NCBI GenBank assembly: GCA_017441945.1
Contig: JAFSBG010000114.1
Location: forward strand, 1 to 43,226
From: Clostridia bacterium
GTDB taxonomy: Bacteria > Bacillota > Clostridia > Oscillospirales > Butyricicoccaceae
Length of the DNA: 43,226 nucleotides
Direction: 5' to 3'
Shown here: positions 8,416 through 14,988 of the stretch, piece after piece
Layout: each line of letters starts with the position of its first letter
Position numbering within the stretch: the stretch's first letter is position 1
Program-made: the position numbers and the translations under genes
Notes under the pieces: generated by a model
Told to the model about the DNA's origin: nothing
What the model saw: only the letters and a program-made list of their open reading frames with translations
Database searches by the model: none

Positions 8416-10011
8416 ATGAAGAAATCCAGACTCCTCGCTTTAACACTCGTTATGGCAATGATGTTCGCAATGCTCGCAGGTTGCGGTGCTAAGGAAGAAG
8501 CTACAACAGCAGCTCCAGCAGGCGACACAACAACAGCAGCTGGCTCCAATGAACCAGCAGCTCCAGCAGATAACGCACGTAAGGACATCGTTATCGCTAA
8601 GGCATCTGACGTTGTTGGTCTCGACCCACACGACGTAAACGACACATCCTCCGCAGCAGCTCTCCGTCACATCTACAACTCCCTCCTCGTTCGTAAGACA
8701 GAAACTGGTGAACTCCAGCCATGTCTCGCTGAAGAATACGAAGTAGTAGACGATCTCACTTACAAGTTCAAGCTCCGTGAAGGCGTTAAGTTCCACAACG
8801 GTAATGACTTCAACGCTGAAGACGTTAAGTTCTCCCTTGAACGTGCAAAGGAAATGCCAAAGGTTAAGTTCATGGCTGAAATGATCGACACAGTTGAAAT
8901 CGTTGACGATTACAACGTAGTTGTTAAGACACTTTATCCATGTGCTCCATTCCTCGCAAACCTTTCCGGTAACCAGACATCCATCATCGACAAGGAAACA
9001 TTCGAACAGTATGAAAAGGAAGGCAAGTCCTACTCCGAATTCCCAGTCGGTACTGGCGTTATGAAGCTCAAGGATTGGCACGTTAACGACTCCTGCACAA
9101 TGGAACGTTGGGACGGCTTCTGGGGTGAAATCGCAGTTGCTGACACAGTTACATTCAAGGTAGTTCCAGAAGAATCCTCCAGAACAATCGCTCTCCAGTC
9201 CGGTGACGTTGATATGATCGACGAAGTTCCACCAGTTGACATCGACCGCGTTCTCGAAGACGACTCCATCAAGACAATTGAAAACGTTTCCTCCTCCATG
9301 ACATATGTTGGCTGGAACATGACAAAGAAGCCATTTGACGATGTTCGCGTACGTAAGGCTCTTGCACACGCAACAAACAAGCAGGATATCATCGATGTAG
9401 TTATCGAAGGTAAGGGTATCGAAATCAACACAGCTTGGTCCGCACTTGGTGACTTCCATGATAACGAAATCTTCAAGTACGAATACGATATGGAAAAGGC
9501 AAAGGCTCTCATGGCTGAAGCTGGCTACCCAGACGGCTTTAAGGCAAACATCGCTCTTAACTCCGACGAACGTTCCCGTGTTGCACAGGTTCTCCAGACT
9601 CAGTGGGCTGATCTCGGTGTAGAACTTGAAATCACACTTATGGAGTGGGGCGCATACCTCGAACACATCTCCGGTAAGTCTCATGACCTCTTCGTTCTCG
9701 GCTGGTCCATGTCTTACGACCCAGCATCCACAGCTCTCGCACTCTTCCACACAGAATCCGGTGGTGCTACAGGTAACCGTGGCTGGTACTCCAACCCAGA
9801 AATGGATAAGCTCATCGACGAAGGCGCACAGCTCATCGACGGCGACCGCGAACCTATCTACAGAGAAATCCAGAGACTCGTTATGGACGATATGGTCTTC
9901 ATGCCTCTCTACTCCAAGCAGTGTATCGTTGCTATGGCTAAGGGCCTTGAAGGTATCCGCATCAATCCAGCTGGTTCCCATATGTACTGCTACGCATACG
10001 TTAACGAATAA
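8416..10011 (+). CDS. peptide ABC transporter substrate-binding lipoprotein, family 5 (copy 3 of 4)
   Basis: 531 residues. The lipoprotein signal ends in LAGC with Cys23, followed by a TTAAPAGDTTTAAG linker. SBP_bac_5 hallmarks: FKLREGVKFHNGNDF, NAEDVKFSLERA, EESSRTIALQSGDVDMID, VRKALAHATNKQDI. The start is the ATG nine bases after AAAGGA; an in-frame ATG further up (8347) lies in the conserved leader and lacks a ribosome site. It is monocistronic, with its own promoter and a UUCG-loop terminator. It is very similar along its whole length to copy 4, and clearly paralogous but more distant to copies 1 and 2. Very biased, high-expression codon use. The peptide ligand and partner permease are unknown. 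Confidence 0.95.
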   Translation: MKKSRLLALTLVMAMMFAMLAGCGAKEEATTAAPAGDTTTAAGSNEPAAPADNARKDIVIAKASDVVGLDPHDVNDTSSAAALRHIYNSLLVRKTETGELQPCLAEEYEVVDDLTYKFKLREGVKFHNGNDFNAEDVKFSLERAKEMPKVKFMAEMIDTVEIVDDYNVVVKTLYPCAPFLANLSGNQTSIIDKETFEQYEKEGKSYSEFPVGTGVMKLKDWHVNDSCTMERWDGFWGEIAVADTVTFKVVPEESSRTIALQSGDVDMIDEVPPVDIDRVLEDDSIKTIENVSSSMTYVGWNMTKKPFDDVRVRKALAHATNKQDIIDVVIEGKGIEINTAWSALGDFHDNEIFKYEYDMEKAKALMAEAGYPDGFKANIALNSDERSRVAQVLQTQWADLGVELEITLMEWGAYLEHISGKSHDLFVLGWSMSYDPASTALALFHTESGGATGNRGWYSNPEMDKLIDEGAQLIDGDREPIYREIQRLVMDDMVFMPLYSKQCIVAMAKGLEGIRINPAGSHMYCYAYVNE

Positions 10012-10060
10012 TAGTTACGTATAGTGATACATAACAAATTAACTGAATAAGTTAAAATAA

Positions 10061-10093
10061 AAATATGAGGTCTTCGGACCTCATATTTTTTTA
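10061..10093 (+). terminator. terminator of SBP copy 3
   Basis: A 12-bp perfect stem (AAATATGAGGTC / GACCTCATATTT) closed by a TTCG tetraloop, then T-rich. Confidence 0.93.
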
Positions 10094-10431
10094 TGTGCCT
10101 GACGCATTGAAAATTAAAGCAAAAATTAAATAATATATATTATATAGTAAGAAAACGAGAAAAGTTAAGAAAGTATTAAGTCAAAAAGAGAAAGGTTAGA
10201 ATAAAAGATACATAAATTATCATAATATTGCATCTGAAATAGCGATAATTTGAATTATTTTTATGCGAAAGTCCGAATTTTAAAGAAAAATCTGTCTTTG
10301 TATATAAGTTAGAATAAGTTCAATGTCGAAATTGCACAAAAAATGTATGGTGATTTTATACAATTTGTGAGATGGCTCCAAAAAAACTTGAAAAGGTTTC
10401 CGCAAATTTTAAAAAAATATTAAAATTGTGG
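10094..10431. other. AT-rich non-coding region upstream of SBP copy 4
   Basis: No gene seen. Its left part is related to 7750-7800 and its right part to the sequence before the copy 3 promoter, in keeping with duplication of a promoter-gene-terminator unit. Confidence 0.55.
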
Positions 10432-10460
10432 TTGACAAAAGCATAACATGGGTTTATAAT
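10432..10460 (+). promoter_or_regulatory. strong sigma-A promoter of SBP copy 4
   Basis: TTGACA at 10432-10437, 17 bp, TATAAT at 10455-10460. Confidence 0.93.
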
Positions 10461-10467
10461 ACGGATA

Positions 10468-10556
10468 TGCACAAGAGATGAATACATAATTTTTAAGTGT
10501 AGTAATGTAACACGCAAAGATGAAACATTCTGAAACGTGCAAAATAAAGAAAGGAA
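10468..10556 (+). promoter_or_regulatory. conserved 5' leader of SBP copy 4
   Basis: TGCAC at 10468-10472 and GTGCA at 10537-10541 can pair; GTGT at 10497-10500 and ACAC at 10510-10513 form a small hairpin with a loop unlike that of copy 3. The block AAAATAAAGAAAGGA before the gene is the same as in copy 3. Confidence 0.4.
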
Positions 10557-10565
10557 AAATAAAAC

Positions 10566-12161
10566 ATGAAGAAATCCAGACTCCTCGCTTTAACACTCGT
10601 TATGGCAATGATGTTCGCAATGCTCGCTGGCTGTTCTTCCAAGGAAGAAACAACAACAGCTGCTCCAGCAGGCGACACAACAACAGCAGCTGGCTCCAAT
10701 GAACCAGCAGCTCCTTCCGAAAACGTTCGTAAGGACATCGTTATCGCAAAGGCATCCGACGTTGTTACACCAGACCCACATGATGGTAACGACACATCCT
10801 CCTCTGCAGCTCTCCGTCACCTTTACAACTCTCTCCTCGTCAGAGACGTTTACACAGGTGAAATCGGTCCATGTCTCGCAGAATCCTATGAAGTAGTTGA
10901 CGACGTAACTTATAAGTTCAAGCTCCGCGAAGGCGTTAAGTTCCACAACGGTAATGACTTCAACGCTGAAGACGTTAAGTTCTCCCTTGACCGTGCAGCT
11001 GTAGAAGCTAAGGTTAAGTTCATGGCTGAAATGATCGACGAAGTTACAATCATCGACGATTACAATGTTCAGGTTACAACACAGTATCCATATGCTCCAT
11101 TCCTCGCTAACCTCGCAGGTACACAGCTCTCCATCATCGATAAGGAAACATTCGAACAGTACGAAGCAGAAGGCAAGTCCTACGGCGAATTCCCAATCGG
11201 TACAGGCGTTATGAAGCTTAAGGAATGGCACGTAAACGACTCCTTCGTTATGGAACGTTGGGACGGTTACTGGGGCGAAAAGGCTGTTGCTGATACAGTT
11301 ACATTTAAGGTAGTTCCAGAAGAATCCTCCAGAACAATCGCTCTCCAGTCCGGTGACGTTGATATGATCGACGAAGTTCCACCAGTTGACATCGACCGCG
11401 TACTCGCAGACGATACAATCAAGACAGTTGAAAACGTTTCCTCCTCCATGACATATGTTGGCTGGAACATGACAAAGGCTCCATTCGATAATAAGCTCGT
11501 TCGTCAGGCTCTTGCACACGCAACAAACAAGCAGGACATCATCGACGTAGTTATCGAAGGTAAGGGTATCGAAATCAACACAGCTTGGTCCGCACTCGGC
11601 GACTTCTTCGACAACGAAATCTATAAGTACGAATACGATATCGAAAAGGCAAAGGCAATGATGGCTGAAGCTGGCTACCCAGACGGCTTTAAGGCAAACA
11701 TCGCTCTTAACTCCGACGAACGTTCCCGTGTTGCTCAGATGCTCCAGACTCAGTGGGCTCCAATCGGTGTAGAACTCGAAATCACACTCATGGAGTGGGG
11801 CGCATACCTCGAACACATCTCCGGTAAGGATCACGACCTCTTCGTTCTCGGCTGGTCCATGTCCTACGACCCAGCATCCACAGCTCTCGCACTCTTCCAC
11901 ACAGAATCCGGTGGTGCTACAGGTAACCGTGGCTGGTACTCCAACCCAGTAATGGACGAACTCATCGACAAGGGCGCTCAGACAATCACAGGCGACCGCG
12001 AACCTATCTACAGAGACATTCAGAAGCTCGTTATGGAAGATATGGTATTTATGCCTCTCTACTCCAAGCAGTGTATCGTTGCTATGGCTCAGAATCTCGA
12101 AGGCATCCGTATCAATCCAGCAGGTTCCCATATTTACTGCTACGCATACGTTAACGAATAA
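10566..12161 (+). CDS. peptide ABC transporter substrate-binding lipoprotein, family 5 (copy 4 of 4)
   Basis: 531 residues, same length as copy 3 and nearly the same sequence: the first 22 residues and the stretch around EESSRTIALQSGDVDMID are identical. Lipobox LAGC with Cys23, Thr/Ala linker, then the full family-5 binding fold. Differences from copy 3 are scattered (for example VRQALAHATNK against VRKALAHATNK, and the helix after DVKFSL), which is compatible with a slightly changed ligand range. AAAGGA precedes the ATG. Own promoter and terminator; the terminator is identical in stem and loop to that of copy 3. Extreme codon bias as in the other copies. No transporter partner in the window. 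Confidence 0.95.
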   Translation: MKKSRLLALTLVMAMMFAMLAGCSSKEETTTAAPAGDTTTAAGSNEPAAPSENVRKDIVIAKASDVVTPDPHDGNDTSSSAALRHLYNSLLVRDVYTGEIGPCLAESYEVVDDVTYKFKLREGVKFHNGNDFNAEDVKFSLDRAAVEAKVKFMAEMIDEVTIIDDYNVQVTTQYPYAPFLANLAGTQLSIIDKETFEQYEAEGKSYGEFPIGTGVMKLKEWHVNDSFVMERWDGYWGEKAVADTVTFKVVPEESSRTIALQSGDVDMIDEVPPVDIDRVLADDTIKTVENVSSSMTYVGWNMTKAPFDNKLVRQALAHATNKQDIIDVVIEGKGIEINTAWSALGDFFDNEIYKYEYDIEKAKAMMAEAGYPDGFKANIALNSDERSRVAQMLQTQWAPIGVELEITLMEWGAYLEHISGKDHDLFVLGWSMSYDPASTALALFHTESGGATGNRGWYSNPVMDELIDKGAQTITGDREPIYRDIQKLVMEDMVFMPLYSKQCIVAMAQNLEGIRINPAGSHIYCYAYVNE

Positions 12162-12210
12162 TAGTTACGTATAGTATTACATAACAAATTAACTGAATAA
12201 GTTAAAATAA

Positions 12211-12241
12211 AAATATGAGGTCTTCGGACCTCATATTTTTT
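12211..12241 (+). terminator. terminator of SBP copy 4
   Basis: The same 12-bp stem and TTCG loop as at 10061-10093, followed by T-rich sequence. Confidence 0.93.
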
Positions 12242-12317
12242 ATGTGTAATTTTGGAGAAAAGCCGAAGAATCTACAGACTTTTTCGCCTACGCATATTTT
12301 GTGCATAATATCGGGTC

Positions 12318-12346
12318 TTGTTATTTTCTGTGAAATATAGTATGAT
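12318..12346 (+). promoter_or_regulatory. sigma-A promoter of the methyltransferase-like gene
   Basis: TTGTTA at 12318-12323, 17 bp, TATGAT at 12341-12346; the gene starts 30 bases on. Confidence 0.7.
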
Positions 12347-12375
12347 ATTATCAGTATTCTATAAGGAGAAATCCA

Positions 12376-12903
12376 ATGAAAATATCGAGATTCACAAATC
12401 CGCTTTCAAATATATACGAGCAGAAAATGCTGCAGAATGCCATAAAAACAGGGGTGCAGCAGTATCTTCTCTTTAAAAATCCATCGAATATCCTGGGTAG
12501 GAAGAAGGATATTTCGATAAAAGTCATCGAAGTCCCGCCGCCAAAGAACAAGTACTGGATAAAAGAGCTGGAGGAGATAGGCTTTACGAAAAACACTCTG
12601 TCTTTTGTCAACTTCCTCGGTATGAGCTTTCATCTGCCGCAGATGGTTTTTTCATCGATACTAATTCACGTTGCCGATATGGTGAAATCAGGCAGCACGA
12701 TAGTGCTCGACTATGCCGAAAAAGGCGGCGAAGGGGTGAGCAGTTATTCATATATTGAAATGGTGACTATGCTCAACTTTGCAGGCTTCGATGTCTGTGA
12801 ATATATCTCGCCTGATGATTGGGCAAAAAGCTGGAATAGCGGACAGACTGTGGACAAAAGTGAGTTTGACGGTGTGATTTTAGCTGTAAAGCGTGTTGTA
12901 TAA
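12376..12903 (+). CDS. shortened methyltransferase-like protein (leucine carboxyl methyltransferase type)
   Basis: 175 residues. Order and phrasing follow the SAM-dependent methyltransferases of the LCMT/PPM1 type: AIKTGVQQYLLF (where family members have A...GV.QVVILGAG), a short IKVIEVPPPKNKYWIKELEE (family: FEVD.P..Q..K...L), LSFVNFLGMSFHLP (family: WEGV..YL), and GSTIVLDYAEKGG. The glycine-rich SAM-binding loop is not visible: FKNPSNILG stands in its place. The protein is also roughly half to two-thirds of the usual length, so it may be inactive as an enzyme, bind something else, or be decaying. AAGGAG precedes the ATG and the frame is intact. Assignment is by pattern only. Confidence 0.6.
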   Translation: MKISRFTNPLSNIYEQKMLQNAIKTGVQQYLLFKNPSNILGRKKDISIKVIEVPPPKNKYWIKELEEIGFTKNTLSFVNFLGMSFHLPQMVFSSILIHVADMVKSGSTIVLDYAEKGGEGVSSYSYIEMVTMLNFAGFDVCEYISPDDWAKSWNSGQTVDKSEFDGVILAVKRVV

Positions 12904-12910
12904 TACGAAA

Positions 12911-12945
12911 ATGTCATCCTGAGGCATCGCCGAAGGATCTTTCGC
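12911..12945. repeat. short intergenic repeat (GTCATCCTGA..GAAGGATCT)
   Basis: GTCATCCTGAGGCATCGCCGAAGG and on; relatives at 14334-14366 and 19143-19176 share GTCAT(C/T)CTGA and GAAG(G/A)ATCT ends. Confidence 0.5.
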
Positions 12946-13006
12946 GGCTGGAAAATTTAGCTTGAATATAAAAAAATCAAATTGGTAAAAATAATCAAAA
13001 AAACTC

Positions 13007-13035
13007 TTGACAAATTGGTAAAAGTGTTGTAAAAT
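13007..13035 (+). promoter_or_regulatory. sigma-A promoter of rpsF-ssb-rpsR
   Basis: TTGACA at 13007-13012, 17 bp, TAAAAT at 13030-13035. Confidence 0.85.
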
Positions 13036-13045
13036 ATGAGCTGTT

Positions 13046-13094
13046 ATGGGCGTAAAACGTACGCCTATCCTTTCCTGTGTAGGATGACACAGGA
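13046..13094 (+). promoter_or_regulatory. two-hairpin leader of rpsF
   Basis: Two consecutive stems lie between promoter and gene: 13046-13054 with 13060-13068 (9 bp including GGCGTA/TACGCC, one G-T pair) and 13073-13080 with 13087-13094 (TCCTGTGT/ACACAGGA, perfect, 6-nt loop). Ribosomal operons of this kind are commonly autoregulated by the S6:S18 pair binding the leader. I could not match the known conserved bulge with confidence, so the regulatory role is inference. Confidence 0.45.
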
Positions 13095-13121
13095 CAAAAG
13101 TCCAGAAGGAGGTAAAGAACA

Positions 13122-13412
13122 ATGCCAAAGCTCACAAGCAAGTATGAAACAATTTTCGTTGTTGACGTAACACTTGGTGAAGAACAGATGAACTCCGTAA
13201 TCGAAAAGTTCAAGACAATGATCGCAGAAAACGGCACAGTTACTAACGTAGCTGACTGGGGTAAGCGTCGTCTTGCATACACAATCGACTACAAGACAGA
13301 GGGTTACTACACACTCGTAGAGTTCGAAGCAGACCCAAGCTTCATTAAGGAACTCAACCGTGTTTACAACATCACAGAAGGCGTTATGCGTTCTATCGTA
13401 ATCGCTAAGTAA
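13122..13412 (+). CDS. rpsF: 30S ribosomal protein S6
   Basis: 96 residues, the normal length for bacterial S6. S6 sits at the platform of the 30S subunit and forms a pair with S18, encoded two genes downstream. Family marks are YETIFVVDV at the N-terminus, WGKRRLAYTIDYKTEGYYTLVEF in the middle, and the RVYNITEGVMRSIVI end. AGGAGG precedes the ATG. First gene of rpsF-ssb-rpsR, an arrangement conserved over most Firmicutes, with a sigma-A promoter and a structured leader upstream. Confidence 0.98.
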   Translation: MPKLTSKYETIFVVDVTLGEEQMNSVIEKFKTMIAENGTVTNVADWGKRRLAYTIDYKTEGYYTLVEFEADPSFIKELNRVYNITEGVMRSIVIAK

Positions 13413-13421
13413 GGTGTAAAA

Positions 13422-13838
13422 ATGCTTAACAAGGTAATTCTTATGGGCCGCATCACTGCGGATCCAGAACTTAAGCACACACCAAGCAATGTTGCAGTTT
13501 GTTCATTTTCCCTGGCAGTAAACCGCCGCTTCAACCGTAACGAAACAGATTTTATCGATATCGTTGCATGGAGACAGCAGGCTGAGTTTATTTCCAAGTA
13601 CTTCACAAAGGGCCAGCAGATGGTAGTTTGCGGCGCACTTCAGACAAGAACATGGGAAGATAAGAACGGCAATAAGCGCAAGAGCGTTGAAGTTGTTGTA
13701 GACGAAGTTCACTTTGCAGACAGCAAGAGAACTGCAGGTAACACATCACCAAGAGACGAAGCGTTACCTTTTGATTTCTCTGCGGGCAATGCCTTCAGCG
13801 AGATCGAAGATGAAGATGATGGCAATCTGCCATTCTAA
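13422..13838 (+). CDS. ssb: single-stranded DNA-binding protein
   Basis: 138 residues. The N-terminal OB-fold spans about residues 1-105: MLNKVILMGRITADPELK, VCSFSLAVNR, DFIDIVAWRQQAEFISKYF, KGQQMVVCGALQTRTWEDKNG. A flexible linker follows and then the acidic tail DDGNLPF that binds partner proteins in replication and repair; the usual tail is DDDLPF or DDIPF, so the Gly-Asn insertion is a mild variant. It starts 9 bases after rpsF with AAGGTG as ribosome site, and is co-transcribed with rpsF and rpsR. The tetramer coats exposed single strands during replication. Confidence 0.98.
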   Translation: MLNKVILMGRITADPELKHTPSNVAVCSFSLAVNRRFNRNETDFIDIVAWRQQAEFISKYFTKGQQMVVCGALQTRTWEDKNGNKRKSVEVVVDEVHFADSKRTAGNTSPRDEALPFDFSAGNAFSEIEDEDDGNLPF

Positions 13839-13862
13839 ACTAATTAAGGAGGAACAGCGAAA

Positions 13863-14129
13863 ATGGAAAAAGAAACAAGAGAACGCCAGGACCGTCCAGA
13901 ACGTCCAAACATGCGTGACAGACGTCGTCGCAAGGTATGCCAGTTCTGTGTAGATAAGGTTGAAGCTATCGATTACAAGGATACAGCAAAGCTCCGTAAG
14001 TATATCTCTGAAAGAGCTAAGATCCTTCCACGTCGTATGACAGGCACATGTGCTATGCACCAGCGCCAGCTCACAGAAGCTATCAAGAGAGCTCGTCATA
14101 TTGCACTTCTCCCATACACAGTTGAATAA
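13863..14129 (+). CDS. rpsR: 30S ribosomal protein S18
   Basis: 88 residues. The core [21 protein letters not shown] and [21 protein letters not shown] and the ending [10 protein letters not shown] are diagnostic. It carries CQFC plus a later Cys (TCAMHQ), the zinc-binding form of S18. It binds the 30S platform beside S6. Start with AAGGAGG upstream; 24 bases after ssb. A strong terminator ends the operon. Confidence 0.98.
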   Translation: MEKETRERQDRPERPNMRDRRRRKVCQFCVDKVEAIDYKDTAKLRKYISERAKILPRRMTGTCAMHQRQLTEAIKRARHIALLPYTVE

Positions 14130-14143
14130 TTACTGTTAATATG

Positions 14144-14172
14144 AAGCCACTCCGTAAGGGGTGGCTTTTTTA
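14144..14172 (+). terminator. terminator of the rpsF operon
   Basis: AAGCCACTCC-GTAA-GGGGTGGCTT hairpin (one G-T pair) with a T-run. Confidence 0.93.
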
Positions 14173-14306
14173 GTGTCGAAAAAGTATTTTCGACACTTCA
14201 AACGCGTTTGATTCTGCATCGGTCTGCGCGTACGCTATGCGTACACTTGCCCGATAGAGGTGCAAAAATCCATGCACATGTCCTGGATTTTTGCGGATTT
14301 AATAGG
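14173..14306. repeat. multi-hairpin intergenic element, copy A
   Basis: 134 nt starting directly behind the terminator T-run. In order: GTGTCGAAAA/TTTTCGACAC hairpin; a TCAAACGCGTTTGA palindrome; TCGG..CCGA enclosing GCGTACGC and GCGTAC repeats; CAAAAATCCA/TGGATTTTTG hairpin; then CGGATTTAATAGG. Copy B is at 37849-37992 and also sits behind a terminator. The second palindrome differs in sequence between the copies but stays a palindrome. Confidence 0.7.
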
Positions 14307-14333
14307 GGTGTAGCTGTGGAAGCAGAAAACACT

Positions 14334-14366
14334 TGTCATTCTGAACGAATGTGAAGAATCTCCTGC
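14334..14366. repeat. short intergenic repeat (GTCATTCTGAACGAATGTGA)
   Basis: Close relative of 19143-19176; see also 12911. Confidence 0.5.
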
Positions 14367-14429
14367 CTTTCAAAAAATACTTGATTTATGTCAAAAGTAT
14401 AATATATATGTGAATTTTTTAACTTCCTA

Positions 14430-14488
14430 TTGACAAATCACCCTGTAAGTTATACAATATTTAAGTAGCTTAACAAACACTATTTGTT
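14430..14488 (+). promoter_or_regulatory. promoter and palindromic operators of the MarR-ABC operon
   Basis: TTGACA at 14430-14435, 17 bp, TACAAT at 14453-14458. Directly downstream are two perfect inverted repeats: TTAAG-TAG-CTTAA at 14461-14473 and AACAAA-CACTA-TTTGTT at 14472-14488. Palindromes covering the transcription start are where a MarR repressor would bind to control its own operon; which of the two is bound is not known. Confidence 0.75.
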
Positions 14489-14511
14489 TATCATAGAAAG
14501 GAGCAAGTAAA

Positions 14512-14988
14512 GTGGCAACAATAGGAGATAAGCTTGTAAGAGCAATGCGTGATCTTCACAGAGGATGGATGGATGTCACACCGAAGAATGTTGTGATCAA
14601 TAAATCCCAGCACTTTGCATTGAGAGGAATAAAGGTGTTCACAGATGAACATCCGGGCACTAAAGGTGCAACTGTCAAGGACCTTGCTAAAAACAGCAGC
14701 CGCAGTCCGGCAAGTATAAGTCAGAAAATCTCTGCGCTCGAGGAACACGGCCTTGTGTACAGAACGCCTGACGATAAGGATAAGCGTATCGTTTATTTCC
14801 ATCTTACAGAGGATGGTGAAAAGGTACATGACGATATCCACAGCCAGATGACAGGTTTTATCGATAAAATTATCGAAAAACTGGGTGAAGATGAGATAAT
14901 TGAAACGACAGCCCGCATTGAAAAACTGGTGAAGTGCATACAGGAGACCAATGCGGAAATGATGGAGGGCATTGATGAAACTGATTAA
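14512..14988 (+). CDS. MarR family transcriptional regulator
   Basis: 158 residues, starting at GTG with AAAGGAG eight bases upstream. Winged-helix DNA-binding domain: TVKDLAKNSSRSPASISQKISALEEHGLV is the recognition part and RTPDDKDKRIVYFHLTEDG the wing with its D.R.. pattern, followed by dimerisation helices. MarR proteins are dimeric repressors released by small ligands. The gene is first in an operon with the two ABC exporter subunits and its stop overlaps the next start by 14 bases, so it most likely represses this exporter and senses one of its substrates or a related compound; that part is inference. Confidence 0.93.
   Translation: MATIGDKLVRAMRDLHRGWMDVTPKNVVINKSQHFALRGIKVFTDEHPGTKGATVKDLAKNSSRSPASISQKISALEEHGLVYRTPDDKDKRIVYFHLTEDGEKVHDDIHSQMTGFIDKIIEKLGEDEIIETTARIEKLVKCIQETNAEMMEGIDETD

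Noticed and set aside
5968-12131. Long minus-strand open frames opposite SBP copies 2, 3 and 4 (about 594, 513 and 513 codons)
   Set aside because: Same codon-bias artefact; the sense strand has promoter, ribosome site, lipobox and terminator for each copy, and the antisense products are Cys/Val/Phe-rich with no motif.
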